64,000 bases of DNA, taken from NCBI GenBank assembly GCA_900016875.1, contig FCNR01000055.1, forward strand, positions 1-64,000, read 5' to 3'. Both the position numbers and the translations under genes were made by a program. Of the stretch, positions 1 to 9,702 are shown one piece after another. The number at the start of each line of letters is the position of its first letter. Within the stretch, counting starts at the first letter, position 1. The notes beneath the pieces were generated by a model, which saw nothing but the letters and a program-made list of their open reading frames with translations, was not told the DNA's origin and searched no databases. The DNA comes from Eubacteriaceae bacterium CHKCI004 (lineage in GTDB: Bacteria > Bacillota > Clostridia > Lachnospirales > Lachnospiraceae).

Positions 1-123
1 TCAAGATGAGATCTCCTAGCAGAAATGTGAGAGACCCCTTAGAGACGATGAGGTAGATAGGGCAGGGGTGGAAGTGCAGCGATGCATGGAGCTGACTGCT
101 ACTAATCGGTCGAAAGCTTGACC
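1..123 (+). rRNA. rrl: 23S ribosomal RNA, 3' end (partial)
   Basis: The first ~120 bases match the conserved 3' end of bacterial 23S rRNA, including the GCAGCGATGCATGGAGCTGA block and the CTACTAATCGGTCG stretch that precedes the terminal stem. The gene begins before the window. The 3' boundary near CTTGACC is approximate. tRNA genes follow directly; no 5S gene lies between. Confidence 0.93.
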
Positions 124-133
124 TAAAAAAAGC

Positions 134-162
134 TTGATAAAGTAAGAGAAATCTGATATAAT
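134..162 (+). promoter_or_regulatory. Promoter for the tRNA cluster
   Basis: A TTGATA -35 box (134-139) and a perfect TATAAT -10 box (157-162) are separated by 17 bases, between the 23S end and tRNA-Asn. This is seen directly; that it drives the tRNAs independently of the rRNA operon is inferred. Confidence 0.6.
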
Positions 163-195
163 GTGTGCAGTTTTCAGGGTGCGCCCTGTAGATAT

Positions 196-268
196 TCCTC
201 GATAGCTCAGTCGGTAGAGCACGCGGCTGTTAACCGCGCTGTCGTAGGTTCAAGTCCTACTCGGGGAG
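196..268 (+). tRNA. tRNA-Asn (GTT)
   Basis: A 73-base cloverleaf: acceptor arms TCCTCGA/TCGGGGA, anticodon loop CTGTTAA with anticodon GTT, and the GGTTCAAGTCC T-arm. CCA is not encoded. Confidence 0.95.
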
Positions 269-272
269 TTCT

Positions 273-344
273 GGCTCCTTGGTCAAGTGGTTAAGACACC
301 GCCCTTTCACGGCGGTAACAGGAGTTCAAATCTCCTAGGAGTCA
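273..344 (+). tRNA. tRNA-Glu (TTC)
   Basis: A 72-base cloverleaf with acceptor GGCTCCT/AGGAGTC and anticodon loop CTTTCAC (anticodon TTC). Glu-tRNA is also the substrate of the hemA product encoded later in this window. It lies 4 bases after tRNA-Asn, so the two are presumably co-transcribed. Confidence 0.95.
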
Positions 345-347
345 TAT

Positions 348-418
<71 letters not shown>

Positions 419-424
419 CTACGA

Positions 425-452
425 GAGACTAGTCAATGATTAGTCTCTTTTT
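425..452 (+). terminator. Rho-independent terminator after tRNA-Cys
   Basis: A 7-bp perfect stem GAGACTA/TAGTCTC with a 9-base loop is followed by a run of T. It ends the Asn-Glu-Cys tRNA transcript and separates it from the initiator tRNA. Confidence 0.85.
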
Positions 453-471
453 ACATTCATTAATTTTATAT

Positions 472-545
<74 letters not shown>

Positions 546-553
546 TTTTTGAA

Positions 554-579
554 AGTCATCATTTTTGATGGCTTTTTTT
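554..579 (+). terminator. Rho-independent terminator after tRNA-fMet
   Basis: Stem AGTCATC/GATGGCT (one G-U pair) with a T-rich loop is followed by seven T residues. Confidence 0.8.
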
Positions 580-671
580 ATTGCCCAGATGACAAATTAG
601 ATTAAAATAAGAAGGTTTTGTGAAAATTAAATAAAAGGTAGCGTTAAAAGAAAAAACATATTATAATGTTA

Positions 672-700
672 TTGCAAAGAAACCGAGATTGTGATAAACT
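672..700 (+). promoter_or_regulatory. Putative promoter of the butyrate operon
   Basis: TTGCAA (672-677), a 17-base spacer and TAAACT (695-700) lie about 80 bases upstream of thlA. The -10 box is a weak match, so another promoter in the same AT-rich 200-base stretch is possible. Confidence 0.4.
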
Positions 701-782
701 TAACACATCGTACTAGATATTTTCTAGCCCAGAGTAACTATCATTTAGTAATTTTGATGATTAAAATGGAGGAATTAGTATT

Positions 783-1964
783 ATGGCAAAGAAAGTTGTA
801 TTAGCAGGCGCTTGTCGTACCGCAATCGGAACCATGGGTGGGGGATTAAGCACAGTACCTGCAGCTGACCTCGGTACCATCGTAATTAAAGAAGCACTGA
901 AAAGAGCAAATGTTGCTCCAGAGCAGGTTGACGAAGTATTAATGGGTTGTGTAATCCAGGCAGGTTTAGGCCAGAACGTTGCACGTCAGGCATCTATTAA
1001 TGCTGGTCTTCCTGTTGAAGTACCTGCAACTACTATCAATATCGTTTGCGGTTCCGGTCTTAACTGTGTTAACCTGGCAGCTACAAAGATTATTGCTGGA
1101 GACGCTGATATCGTTGTTGCCGGTGGTATGGAGAACATGTCCATGGCTCCATTCTGTCTGGACAAGGCTCGTTTCGGTTACAGAATGAACAACGGCGTGT
1201 TAAAAGACTGCATGGTTAATGATGCATTAACAGATGCTTTCAATCATTATCACATGGGTATCACAGCAGAGAACGTAGCTGAGCAGTGGGGACTGACAAG
1301 AGAAGAGCTGGATGAGTTCGCAGCAGATTCTCAGCAGAAAGCAGCAGCAGCTATCGAAGCTGGCAAATTCAAAGATGAGATCGTTCCTGTAGAAGTTAAA
1401 CTGAAAAAGAAAACAGTTATCTTTGATACAGATGAAGGCCCACGTCCGGGAACCACAGCAGAGAGCATTGCTAAATTACGTCCTGCATTCAAACCGGATG
1501 GTATCGTAACAGCAGCTAACTCTTCAGGAATCAATGATGGCGCTGCAGCAATCGTTGTTATGAGCGAAGAGAAAGCAAAAGAACTTGGCGTAACACCAAT
1601 GGCTACATGGGTAGCAGGCGCTTTAGGCGGAGTAGATCCATCTATCATGGGTGTTGGTCCGGTTGCAGCTACCAAGAAAGTGCTCGCTAAAACTGGCATG
1701 AGCATTGATGACTTCGATTTAATTGAGGCAAACGAAGCTTTCGCGGCACAGTCTCTGGCAGTAGGAAGAGATCTTGGATTCGATACATCCAAGTTAAATG
1801 TAAACGGTGGTGCTATCGCACTTGGACATCCGGTAGGAGCTTCAGGATGCCGTATCCTCGTTACATTATTACACGAGATGCAGAAACGCGACGCTAAGAC
1901 AGGTCTTGCAACACTTTGTATCGGTGGTGGAATGGGCTGCTCCACAATCGTTAAGAGAGACTAA
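783..1964 (+). CDS. thlA: Acetyl-CoA acetyltransferase (thiolase)
   Basis: Condenses two acetyl-CoA to acetoacetyl-CoA, the entry step of butyrate formation in the cytoplasm. The 393 residues match the usual length of biosynthetic thiolases. The catalytic set is visible: nucleophilic Cys89 in VCGSG, His349 in GHPVGASG and Cys379 in the CIGGGMGC C-terminal motif. The ATG has the ribosome site GGAGGAAT 7 bases upstream. It is the first gene of a six-gene same-strand operon (crt, hbd, bcd, etfB, etfA). Codon use is that of a highly expressed gene and differs from the GC-rich genes after 36.8 kb. Confidence 0.96.
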   Translation: MAKKVVLAGACRTAIGTMGGGLSTVPAADLGTIVIKEALKRANVAPEQVDEVLMGCVIQAGLGQNVARQASINAGLPVEVPATTINIVCGSGLNCVNLAATKIIAGDADIVVAGGMENMSMAPFCLDKARFGYRMNNGVLKDCMVNDALTDAFNHYHMGITAENVAEQWGLTREELDEFAADSQQKAAAAIEAGKFKDEIVPVEVKLKKKTVIFDTDEGPRPGTTAESIAKLRPAFKPDGIVTAANSSGINDGAAAIVVMSEEKAKELGVTPMATWVAGALGGVDPSIMGVGPVAATKKVLAKTGMSIDDFDLIEANEAFAAQSLAVGRDLGFDTSKLNVNGGAIALGHPVGASGCRILVTLLHEMQKRDAKTGLATLCIGGGMGCSTIVKRD

Positions 1965-2049
1965 TTGCACATAGAATAATCCGGTGACGGCATTACGCCG
2001 GAGCCGGTGATTTCCATTACATGATTTATCTGAAAGGAGATACATAACA

Positions 2050-2835
2050 ATGGGATTCATTAATTACGAAGTAGATGGACAGGTTGGAATTATCACAATT
2101 AACCGTCCAAAGGCTTTAAACGCGTTAAACAGTGAAGTATTAAAAGATCTGGATGCTGCCATCGACGCTGTGGATTTAGATGCCATCAGATGTCTGGTTC
2201 TGACAGGTGCAGGAGAGAAATCTTTTGTTGCCGGCGCTGACATCGGAGAAATGAGCACTCTGACCAAGGCAGAAGGCGAAGCATTTGGTAAAGCTGGTAA
2301 TGACATTTTCAGAAAAATCGAAACATTACCGATTCCTGTTATCGCTGCAATCAACGGATTCGCTTTAGGCGGCGGCTGCGAGATTTCCATGAGCTGTGAT
2401 ATCAGACTCTGCTCTGAAAATGCCGTATTTGGTCAGCCGGAAGTTGGTCTTGGAATCACTCCTGGATTTGGCGGAACACAGAGACTGGCTCGTATTGTCG
2501 GACCAGGCAAAGCAAAACAGTTGATTTACACTGCACGTAACATCAAGGCGGCAGAGGCTTACAGAATAGGCCTGGTAAATGAAGTGTACCCATTAGAAGA
2601 GCTTATGCCTCAGGCAATTAAGATGGCAAAAGGCATTGCAAAGAACGCTCCGATTGCCGTTCGCGCATGCAAGAAAGCTATCAACGAAGGTCTTGAAGTT
2701 GGAATGGACGAAGCAATTGTGATCGAAGAGAAATTATTCGGAGACTGCTTCGAGACAGAAGACCAGAAATATGGTATGGCATTCTTCCTTGACAAAAATA
2801 AAGATAAAGTAAAAGAACCATTTAAAAATTGCTAA
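2050..2835 (+). CDS. crt: 3-hydroxybutyryl-CoA dehydratase (crotonase)
   Basis: Removes water from 3-hydroxybutyryl-CoA to give crotonyl-CoA. The 261-residue protein is an enoyl-CoA hydratase superfamily member: AGADIGEM and ALGGGCE frame the oxyanion hole, and Glu111 and Glu131 (in FGQPEVGLG) sit at the two catalytic glutamate positions of crotonases. The ribosome site AAAGGAG lies about 9 bases before the ATG. It follows thlA after an 85-base gap that contains a small GC-rich hairpin but no clear terminator, so read-through is expected. Confidence 0.95.
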   Translation: MGFINYEVDGQVGIITINRPKALNALNSEVLKDLDAAIDAVDLDAIRCLVLTGAGEKSFVAGADIGEMSTLTKAEGEAFGKAGNDIFRKIETLPIPVIAAINGFALGGGCEISMSCDIRLCSENAVFGQPEVGLGITPGFGGTQRLARIVGPGKAKQLIYTARNIKAAEAYRIGLVNEVYPLEELMPQAIKMAKGIAKNAPIAVRACKKAINEGLEVGMDEAIVIEEKLFGDCFETEDQKYGMAFFLDKNKDKVKEPFKNC

Positions 2836-2912
2836 TTGATAGTGAATAAGTCCTGCATTCCATCTATGGAGGTGGGATGCAGGCAAATTATATATTTTAG
2901 GAGGAAAGATCA

Positions 2913-3752
2913 ATGAAAGTTGGAATTATTGGCGCAGGTACAATGGGTTCCGGAATCGCTCAGGCTTTTGCTCAGACAGAAGGTTATGAAGTATATTTAT
3001 GCGATATCAACGATGAATTTGCTGCAAACGGCAAAAATAAAATCGCAAAAGGCTTTGAAAAAAGAGTAGCAAAAGGAAAGATGGACCAGGCTAAGGCTGA
3101 TGCAATCCTTGCAAAAATCACAACAGGTACAAAAGATATCTGTACAGACGCTGACTTAATCGTGGAAGCAGCTCTGGAGAATATGGAAGTTAAAAAACAG
3201 ACTTTCAAAGAATTACAGGATATCGTAAAAGCTGATTGTATGTTTGCAACAAATACTTCTTCCTTATCCATCACAGAAATTGGTGCAGGATTAGACAGAC
3301 CGGTTATCGGTATGCATTTCTTCAATCCAGCTCCGGTTATGAAATTAATCGAAGTTATCGCTGGTATCAACACACCGGTTGAAATGGTTGACAAGATCAA
3401 AGCTATCTCCGAAGAGATCGGCAAAACACCTGTACAGGTAGAAGAAGCTGCCGGATTCGTAGTTAACAGAATCTTAGTTCCAATGATCAATGAAGCTGTA
3501 GGAATCTATGCAGACGGCGTTGCTTCTGTTGAAGGCATTGATACAGCTATGAAATTAGGTGCAAATCATCCGATGGGACCTCTGGCTCTGGGTGATCTGA
3601 TTGGTCTTGATATCTGCCTGGCAATCATGGAAGTTCTGTACAACGAGACAGGAGATCCAAAATATCGTCCACATCCATTATTAAGAAAAATGGTTCGTGG
3701 AGGAAAACTGGGACAGAAAACTGGTATCGGTTTCTACGATTACAGCAAATAA
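2913..3752 (+). CDS. hbd: 3-hydroxybutyryl-CoA dehydrogenase
   Basis: Reduces acetoacetyl-CoA to (S)-3-hydroxybutyryl-CoA with NAD(P)H. The N-terminal Rossmann motif [11 protein letters not shown] (residues 7-17) binds the dinucleotide; the TNTSSLSI and [11 protein letters not shown] motifs contain the catalytic His135; the C-terminal helical dimerisation domain ends in the usual [11 protein letters not shown]. The length of 279 is normal. The ribosome site AGGAGGAAAG is strong. It lies in the butyrate operon between crt and bcd. Confidence 0.96.
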   Translation: MKVGIIGAGTMGSGIAQAFAQTEGYEVYLCDINDEFAANGKNKIAKGFEKRVAKGKMDQAKADAILAKITTGTKDICTDADLIVEAALENMEVKKQTFKELQDIVKADCMFATNTSSLSITEIGAGLDRPVIGMHFFNPAPVMKLIEVIAGINTPVEMVDKIKAISEEIGKTPVQVEEAAGFVVNRILVPMINEAVGIYADGVASVEGIDTAMKLGANHPMGPLALGDLIGLDICLAIMEVLYNETGDPKYRPHPLLRKMVRGGKLGQKTGIGFYDYSK

Positions 3753-3871
3753 TTTAAGCAAATTTATAATGCCGTGGGGGCATTCTGTCTCCACGGCTTT
3801 AGGTGAGTTATGGACAGACTGCTCAATTTGTCCGGCTTGCTGAAATAACCAATTTAAATGGAGGAATGAAA

Positions 3872-5026
3872 ATGGATTTCACATTAAGCAAAAAGCATGA
3901 AATGGCTAGACAGCTTTTCAAAGATTTCGCTGAGAACGAAGTAAAACCTCTTGCTCAGGAGGTAGATGAAACAGAACATTTCCCAGAAGAAACCGTTGCT
4001 AAAATGCAGAAATTAGGTTTCATGGGAATCCCGGTTCCGAAGGAATACGGCGGACAGGGCTGTGACCCGCTTACATACATTATGTGTGTAGAAGAATTAT
4101 CCAAAGTATGCGGTACTACAGGCGTTATCGTTTCTGCACATACCTCTCTTTGCGCAGATCCGATTATGACCTACGGAACAGAAGAGCAGAAACAGAAATA
4201 TCTGGTTCCACTGGCTAAAGGCGAATTATTAGGTGCTTTTGCACTGACTGAGCCAGGTGCTGGTACAGACGCTCAGGGCGCTCAGACAAAGGCTGTATTA
4301 GACGGAGATGAGTGGGTATTAAACGGTTCTAAATGTTTCATCACCAACGGTAGCTATGCAGATATTTATATTGTAATCGCTATCACAGACGTTAAAGTTG
4401 ACGCAAGAGGAAGAAAGAAAAAGAGCTTCTCCACATTTATCGTAGAAAAAGGAACACCAGGATTTACATTCGGAACAAAAGAAAAGAAAATGGGTATCCG
4501 TGGTTCAGCTACATACGAGCTGATTTTCCAGGATTGCCGTATTCCAAAAGAGAACCTCCTTGGACCGCAGGGTAAAGGTTTTGGTATCGCTATGCATACT
4601 CTGGACGGCGGACGTATCGGTATCGCTTCCCAGGCTCTGGGTATTGCAGAAGGCGCTTTAGACCTTACCATCAACTATGTAAAAGAAAGAAAACAGTTCG
4701 GCAGAACAATCGCTCAGCAGCAGAATACACAGTTTGTACTGGCTGACCTGGCTACGAAAGTTCAGGCTGCTCAGCTTCTGGTTTACAAAGCTGCGATGGC
4801 AAAGGCTACACAGAAAGTTTACTCTGTAGAAGCTGCTATGGCTAAGCTGTTTGCTGCAGAAGTAGCAATGGAAGTAACAACCAAGTGCGTTCAGTTACAT
4901 GGTGGTTACGGTTACATCAGAGAATACGATGTAGAACGTATGATGCGTGACGCTAAGATTACAGAGATTTACGAAGGAACTTCTGAAGTTCAGCGTATGG
5001 TTATTTCTGGCAGCTTATTGAAATAA
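3872..5026 (+). CDS. bcd: Butyryl-CoA dehydrogenase
   Basis: Reduces crotonyl-CoA to butyryl-CoA; in clostridia it works in a complex with EtfAB that bifurcates electrons from NADH to crotonyl-CoA and ferredoxin. The 384-residue acyl-CoA dehydrogenase has FTLSKKHEMARQ at the N-terminus, the FAD-contacting ALTEPGAGTDA loop, LHGGYGY, and the catalytic base Glu368 in YEGTSEVQR. An upstream in-frame start at 3803 is possible, but the ATG at 3872 is preceded by GGAGGAATG and gives the family's usual N-terminus. etfB starts 14 bases later. Confidence 0.95.
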   Translation: MDFTLSKKHEMARQLFKDFAENEVKPLAQEVDETEHFPEETVAKMQKLGFMGIPVPKEYGGQGCDPLTYIMCVEELSKVCGTTGVIVSAHTSLCADPIMTYGTEEQKQKYLVPLAKGELLGAFALTEPGAGTDAQGAQTKAVLDGDEWVLNGSKCFITNGSYADIYIVIAITDVKVDARGRKKKSFSTFIVEKGTPGFTFGTKEKKMGIRGSATYELIFQDCRIPKENLLGPQGKGFGIAMHTLDGGRIGIASQALGIAEGALDLTINYVKERKQFGRTIAQQQNTQFVLADLATKVQAAQLLVYKAAMAKATQKVYSVEAAMAKLFAAEVAMEVTTKCVQLHGGYGYIREYDVERMMRDAKITEIYEGTSEVQRMVISGSLLK

Positions 5027-5040
5027 GGAGGGAAAATACT

Positions 5041-5826
5041 GTGAAAATCGTAGTATGTATTAAACAGGTGCCTGATACAAAAGGTGGAGTTAAGTTTAAA
5101 CCGGACGGAACTCTGGACAGAGCAGCTATGCTCACCATCATGAATCCGGATGATAAAGCAGGTCTTGAAGCAGCCCTTAGATTAAAAGACCAGTTTGGCG
5201 CAGAAGTAACTGTTGTTACAATGGGACTTCCAAAAGCAGAAGAGGTTCTTCGTGAAGCTATGGCTATGGGCGCTGACAAGGGTATTCTTGTTACAGACAG
5301 AGTTTTAGGTGGAGCTGATACATGGGCTACATCCACCACACTTGCAGGAGCAATCCGCAACCTTGAATATGATTTAATCATTACTGGTCGTCAGGCTATC
5401 GACGGTGACACCGCTCAGGTAGGTCCTCAGATCGCTGAGCATCTTGACCTTCCTCTGATCTCCTACGCACAGGATATCAAGATTGAAGGCGACAGCGTTA
5501 TCGTTCAGCGTCAGTATGACGATAGATATCATGTATTAAAGGCAAAAATGCCATGCGTAATTACAGCACTTTCCGAATTAAACGAGCCACGTTATATGAC
5601 ACCGGGCGGAATCTTCGATGCATATGACGCAGAGATCACAACATGGGGAAGACCAGACCTCAAAGATGTAGATGACAGCAACCTGGGTCTTGCAGGTTCA
5701 CCTACACAGATCGCTAAGGCTTCCGATAAGGTTCGTAAAGGCAAAGGTGTCATGATGACAGCAGAAACACCGGAAGAAGGCGTTGATTACATCATGGACA
5801 AACTGTTAACTAAACATGTTATCTAA
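5041..5826 (+). CDS. etfB: Electron transfer flavoprotein beta subunit
   Basis: The beta subunit of the bifurcating Etf that partners Bcd and carries one FAD. 261 residues; starts MKIVVCIKQVPDT and contains the GRQAIDGDTAQVG nucleotide-binding motif typical of EtfB. The start is GTG at 5041, supported by AAGGAGGG 8 bases upstream. It is tightly packed between bcd and etfA. No rnf genes are seen in this window, so how the reduced ferredoxin is reoxidised is not shown here. Confidence 0.95.
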   Translation: MKIVVCIKQVPDTKGGVKFKPDGTLDRAAMLTIMNPDDKAGLEAALRLKDQFGAEVTVVTMGLPKAEEVLREAMAMGADKGILVTDRVLGGADTWATSTTLAGAIRNLEYDLIITGRQAIDGDTAQVGPQIAEHLDLPLISYAQDIKIEGDSVIVQRQYDDRYHVLKAKMPCVITALSELNEPRYMTPGGIFDAYDAEITTWGRPDLKDVDDSNLGLAGSPTQIAKASDKVRKGKGVMMTAETPEEGVDYIMDKLLTKHVI

Positions 5827-5850
5827 TAAAAAGGGAATGTGGTGAATAGA

Positions 5851-6885
5851 ATGAATTTACAAGAATATAAAGGTGTATTTATCTATGCTCAGCAGGTTGA
5901 CAATAAGATTGATTCCATCGCTTTAGAATTACTTGGAAAAGCAAATGACCTGGCTGCAGATTTAGGAACAGACGTAACAGCAGTTTTAATCGGCTCTGAC
6001 GTAAAAGGTCTTGTAGATGAACTGGCTGAATACGGTGCTGACAGAGTCATCGTTGTAGATGATCCAGCTTTAAAAGAGTACAGAACAGAGCCATATACTC
6101 ATGCACTGGCTTCTGTAATCAATGAATACAAACCAGATATCTTACTGGTTGGCGCTACAGCTATCGGACGTGACCTGGGTCCTCGTGTATCCGCTCGTGT
6201 CGCTACTGGTCTTACCGCTGACTGTACCGTTCTTGAGATTGGTGAGTTCAAAGCACGTGGTGATGCAGAACCACGTCAGGGACAGTTACTTATGACACGT
6301 CCTGCTTTCGGCGGAAATACAATCGCTACTATCGCCTGCCCGAACCATCGTCCACAGATGGCTACCGTACGTCCGGGCGTTATGCAGAAAAAAGACCCTG
6401 TACCGGGATCTAAGGCAGAAGTTATCGAATTCAATCCGGGATTCGAAGAGAACGACAAATATGTAGAGATTCTCGATATCGTGAAATCTGTATCTGAAAC
6501 TGTTGATATCCAGGCAGCTAAGATTCTCGTATCCGGCGGCCGTGGCGTTGGATCACCAGAGAACTTCGCTCTTCTGGATGACCTGGCAGAGGCTATCGGC
6601 GGAACAGTTTCCTGCTCTCGTGCAGTTGTAGATAACGGCTGGAAACCAAAAGACCTTCAGGTTGGACAGACAGGTAAAACCGTTCGTCCTCAGGTTTACT
6701 TCGCAATTGGTATCTCCAGAGCTATCCAGCACGTAGCTGGTATGGAAGAGTCCGATATCATCATCGCTATCAACAAAGATCCGGATGCACCTATCTTTGA
6801 TGTAGCTGACTACGGTATCGTTGGCGATGCTCTGAAGATCGTTCCTAAGCTGACAGAAGCAATCAAAGCTCAGGTTGGCAAATAA
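5851..6885 (+). CDS. etfA: Electron transfer flavoprotein alpha subunit
   Basis: The alpha subunit of the Bcd-linked Etf, carrying the FAD in its C-terminal domain: SGGRGVGSPENF, the GQTGKTVRPQVYFAIGISRAI segment and INKDPDAPIFDVADYGIVGD are classic. The N-terminus MNLQEYKGVFIYAQQ is of the clostridial type. The start is taken as ATG 5851; an in-frame GTG at 5839 would add four residues, but its spacing to AAAAAGGG is too short. Last gene of the butyrate operon; a terminator follows after a 240-base 3' region. Confidence 0.95.
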   Translation: MNLQEYKGVFIYAQQVDNKIDSIALELLGKANDLAADLGTDVTAVLIGSDVKGLVDELAEYGADRVIVVDDPALKEYRTEPYTHALASVINEYKPDILLVGATAIGRDLGPRVSARVATGLTADCTVLEIGEFKARGDAEPRQGQLLMTRPAFGGNTIATIACPNHRPQMATVRPGVMQKKDPVPGSKAEVIEFNPGFEENDKYVEILDIVKSVSETVDIQAAKILVSGGRGVGSPENFALLDDLAEAIGGTVSCSRAVVDNGWKPKDLQVGQTGKTVRPQVYFAIGISRAIQHVAGMEESDIIIAINKDPDAPIFDVADYGIVGDALKIVPKLTEAIKAQVGK

Positions 6886-7128
6886 TTCATCGTGCGATGA
6901 GAAACTGTGGCTCGAAAGTGAAACAGAAGAAAGCGGACAGGCCTGTTCCTCTTAGTTTTCATCGAATCGCAGGATAAAATAAGGCAGATTGCAATTTCCC
7001 AGGAAGAAATGTGACGTACAGATACGGCGCATGGCATCCAAAAGGAAATGATGTTCGGATATGATCTGTCACAAATATGAATAACATTGAAAATATGCCG
7101 GTGCAAACCGCGCGGCAGCATTCAATAT
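6886..7128 (+). other. Structured 3' region after etfA (no gene)
   Basis: About 240 bases between the etfA stop and the terminator contain no convincing ORF. An imperfect hairpin can be drawn at 7086-7126 (ATTGAA and TGCCG pairing with CGGCA and TTCAAT), and a second weak inverted repeat pairs CGATGAGAAACT near 6895 with AGTTTTCATCG near 6954. This may be a long structured 3' UTR or a 3'-derived small RNA; that is inference. Confidence 0.35.
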
Positions 7129-7160
7129 GGGACTGCAGTCAAGGACTGTGGTCCCTTTTT
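7129..7160 (+). terminator. Rho-independent terminator of the butyrate operon
   Basis: Stem GGGACTGCAGTC/GACTGTGGTCCC (12 bp with G-U pairs) around a 3-base loop is followed by TTTTT. Confidence 0.9.
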
Positions 7161-7241
7161 GTTTAAATAATAAATAAGATTTTGTGTTAATTTTTCATAC
7201 CCTTTTGCTTTATCAGGAAAACAATATCTTTTGTCAATTTT

Positions 7242-7270
7242 TTGTAAAAATGTAAAAAAATGTGTTATAC
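7242..7270 (+). promoter_or_regulatory. Promoter of the LytTR regulator gene
   Basis: TTGTAA (7242-7247), a 17-base spacer and TTATAC (7265-7270) lie in an AT-rich stretch after the etfA terminator, so the regulator is transcribed apart from the butyrate operon. Confidence 0.6.
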
Positions 7271-7353
7271 TGTTTTTGCAGACAGATATTTGGAAGCACA
7301 GGAACGGAAGGAGGGGATGTAGTCATATTTTGCTTCCGTACAGGAGATGAAAA

Positions 7354-8124
7354 ATGATTTCAGTTTTGATTTTTTGTCATAAGAAGAAAGAAGCAGATAT
7401 ACTACATAAGCTTTGCGGATATTGTACAGGTATGATGGGAGCAGAGATGCAGGTCTGTGATATATATGGGGCATCTTTGAGAAAGCAGACAGAAAGAACG
7501 GCTGAACATGGTCATTCCTGGGATATACTTATTTTTGAGATAAGCAGCGAAGAGGACTTATCAGAACTAAAAAGACTCCGAAATATATTTCCGGAGGCGG
7601 AGCTTCTGATTATTGCCAGTCCCAGGATATCGCCGGAGCGATATCTGGTACCTTCTTTGCATCCAATAATGCTGCTGATGCAGCCAGTAAACAGACAGAG
7701 AGCCTTCGAAGCCATACGCCAGGTGCTGACGTACCACTACAGACGGAGAGAGAGGGAAATGTATACCCACAGATTGTTTGTCCGCATCGGTGAAGAGAGA
7801 AGATATTTTCACTATACACAGATTTTATATCTGGAGGCCAGAGAGAAGAAGCTGATTTTACACTCTGGTCAGGAAGAGCTGTCATTCTATGGTTCGCTGC
7901 GTGAGATGGAAAAGGTTCTGCCGGAATATTTTGTTCGCTGTCATCGAAGCTATATTGTGAATTTCATGCATATAAGCAGGCTGGATTTATCACAGGATCT
8001 CCTCTATATTGATGAAAGATTTGTTATCCCGATTTCAAAAAAATATAAAAATAATGTGAATATTTTGCCTGAGGACCGTGTGAAAATTACAGAAAAGGAA
8101 AGAATTACAGGGAGGAAGAAATAG
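7354..8124 (+). CDS. LytTR-family DNA-binding regulator with degenerate receiver
   Basis: 256 residues. Residues ~1-125 have the length and alternating strand/helix pattern of a response-regulator receiver, but the phospho-acceptor position (third strand, WDILIFEI) is Glu62 instead of Asp, and the acidic pair expected near the N-terminus is absent (FCHKK). Residues ~140-245 form a LytTR DNA-binding domain: ILYLEAREKKLILH, SLREMEKVLPEYFVRCHRSYIVN and VIPISKKY are its standard blocks. It has no kinase neighbour. It sits alone, between the butyrate operon and but, each transcribed separately, so it may control one or both; that is inference. The ribosome site GGAGATG precedes the ATG. Confidence 0.85.
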   Translation: MISVLIFCHKKKEADILHKLCGYCTGMMGAEMQVCDIYGASLRKQTERTAEHGHSWDILIFEISSEEDLSELKRLRNIFPEAELLIIASPRISPERYLVPSLHPIMLLMQPVNRQRAFEAIRQVLTYHYRRREREMYTHRLFVRIGEERRYFHYTQILYLEAREKKLILHSGQEELSFYGSLREMEKVLPEYFVRCHRSYIVNFMHISRLDLSQDLLYIDERFVIPISKKYKNNVNILPEDRVKITEKERITGRKK

Positions 8125-8131
8125 TTCAAGG

Positions 8132-8160
8132 TTGACCACAATTTATAACAATGGTAAAAT
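8132..8160 (+). promoter_or_regulatory. Promoter of but
   Basis: TTGACC (8132-8137), a 17-base spacer and TAAAAT (8155-8160) lie between the regulator stop and the but start, suggesting but has its own promoter rather than relying on read-through. Confidence 0.6.
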
Positions 8161-8210
8161 ATAGCCATGAAAAATTTTCGAATTTTGTGAATATTTCAAG
8201 GAGGAGACGC

Positions 8211-9551
8211 ATGAGCTATATTAAAGAGTACGCAAAGAAGCTTGTGACAGCAGAAGAAGCTGTAAAAGTTGTGAATTCTAACGATTGGGTGGACTATGGA
8301 TGGACAACTGGTACGCCTGTTGCGTTGGATGCAGCTCTCGCTGCCAGAGCAGACGAACTGGAGAATGTAAAAGTACGTGGCGGTATCTTATTATGGGTTC
8401 CGGAGATTTTCAAGGTGGAGAATGTAGCAGAGCATTTTACATGGAATTCCTGGCATATGAGTGGAATTGAGAGAAAGGCAGTGAATCAGGGATTTGCATA
8501 CTATGCACCGGTTCGGTATTCTGAGCTTCCACGCTATTACAGAGAAAATATCGGCCATATCAATGTTGCTATGTTCCAGGTTGCTCCGATGGATAAACAC
8601 GGATTTTTCAACTTCGGACCAAACGCTTCCCATATGAAAGCAGTTTGCGAGATTTCAGATGTTATCATCGTAGAAGTAAATGAGAAGATGCCTCGTTGTC
8701 TTGGCGGATATGAAGAAGGCATCCATATTTCTGAGGTAGATTACATTGTAGAAGGTTCTAATCCGGAAATGGGACAGCTGGGAGCAGGAGGAGCGCCTAC
8801 AGATGTGGATAAGGCCGTAGCAAAATTAATCGTGGAAGAGATTCCTGACGGCGCCTGTCTGCAGCTCGGTATCGGTGGTATGCCAAATACTGTTGGTTCC
8901 ATGATTGCCGAATCTGACCTGAAGGATTTAGGTGTACATACAGAGATGTACGTTGATGCCTTTGTAGATATTGCAAAGGCAGGAAAGATCACCGGAGCAA
9001 GGAAATCTATCGACCGTGGACGTCAGGTATATGCTTTTGGCGCCGGTACACAGAAAATGTATGATTATCTGGATGATAATCCGGAATGTATGAGCGCACC
9101 GGTAAACTATACCAACAGCACGGCTACTATTTCCAAACTTGATAATTTTATTTCCATTAACAATGCGGTAGATATTGACCTGTACGGTCAGGTAAACGCA
9201 GAAAGTGCCGGAACAAAACAGATCAGCGGAGCAGGCGGACAGCTTGACTTTGTATTGGGCGCTTATGCATCCAAAGGCGGCAAGAGCTTCATCTGCTGTT
9301 CTTCCACCTTTACATCCAAAGACGGTGTGATGCATTCCAGAATCCGTCCGACTCTCGCAGAAGGTTCTATCGTTACTGATACCCGTCCGAATACACATTA
9401 TGTGGTAACAGAATACGGTAAGGTATGCCTGAAAGGTCTGTCCACATGGGAGAGAGCAGAAGCTTTAATCAGCATCGCTCATCCGGATTTCAGAGATGAA
9501 CTTATCGCAGAAGCTGAGAAGATGAAAATCTGGAGAAGAAGCAATAAATAA
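8211..9551 (+). CDS. but: Butyryl-CoA:acetate CoA-transferase
   Basis: Transfers CoA from butyryl-CoA to acetate, releasing butyrate and giving acetyl-CoA; this is the final step of the pathway encoded just upstream. The 446-residue protein belongs to family I CoA-transferases, with the [11 protein letters not shown] segment (residues 73-83) conserved in gut butyrate producers, [16 protein letters not shown], and the likely catalytic Glu245 in GVHTEM. The start at 8211 has AAGGAGGAG just upstream; an upstream in-frame ATG at 8151 has no ribosome site. Related enzymes use 4-hydroxybutyrate as acceptor, so acceptor choice is inferred from sequence type and context. Confidence 0.9.
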   Translation: MSYIKEYAKKLVTAEEAVKVVNSNDWVDYGWTTGTPVALDAALAARADELENVKVRGGILLWVPEIFKVENVAEHFTWNSWHMSGIERKAVNQGFAYYAPVRYSELPRYYRENIGHINVAMFQVAPMDKHGFFNFGPNASHMKAVCEISDVIIVEVNEKMPRCLGGYEEGIHISEVDYIVEGSNPEMGQLGAGGAPTDVDKAVAKLIVEEIPDGACLQLGIGGMPNTVGSMIAESDLKDLGVHTEMYVDAFVDIAKAGKITGARKSIDRGRQVYAFGAGTQKMYDYLDDNPECMSAPVNYTNSTATISKLDNFISINNAVDIDLYGQVNAESAGTKQISGAGGQLDFVLGAYASKGGKSFICCSSTFTSKDGVMHSRIRPTLAEGSIVTDTRPNTHYVVTEYGKVCLKGLSTWERAEALISIAHPDFRDELIAEAEKMKIWRRSNK

Positions 9552-9626
9552 TAAAATCGTTTTGAACAGCGTGGATTCATATTATTATAACTAGTTTGAC
9601 TCCTGCCTGAATGAAACGAGAATATA

Positions 9627-9669
9627 ATATCCCCTTACACAGAAGAGAAATCGTGTAAGGGGATATTTT
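9627..9669. terminator. Terminator after but
   Basis: A 14-bp perfect stem ATATCCCCTTACAC/GTGTAAGGGGATAT is followed by TTTT. It lies between but and the convergent gene ending at 9703 and may serve both strands. Confidence 0.8.
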
Positions 9670-9702
9670 GCTGTATTCTATTCTTATGCTGAGAACAGAG
9701 TA

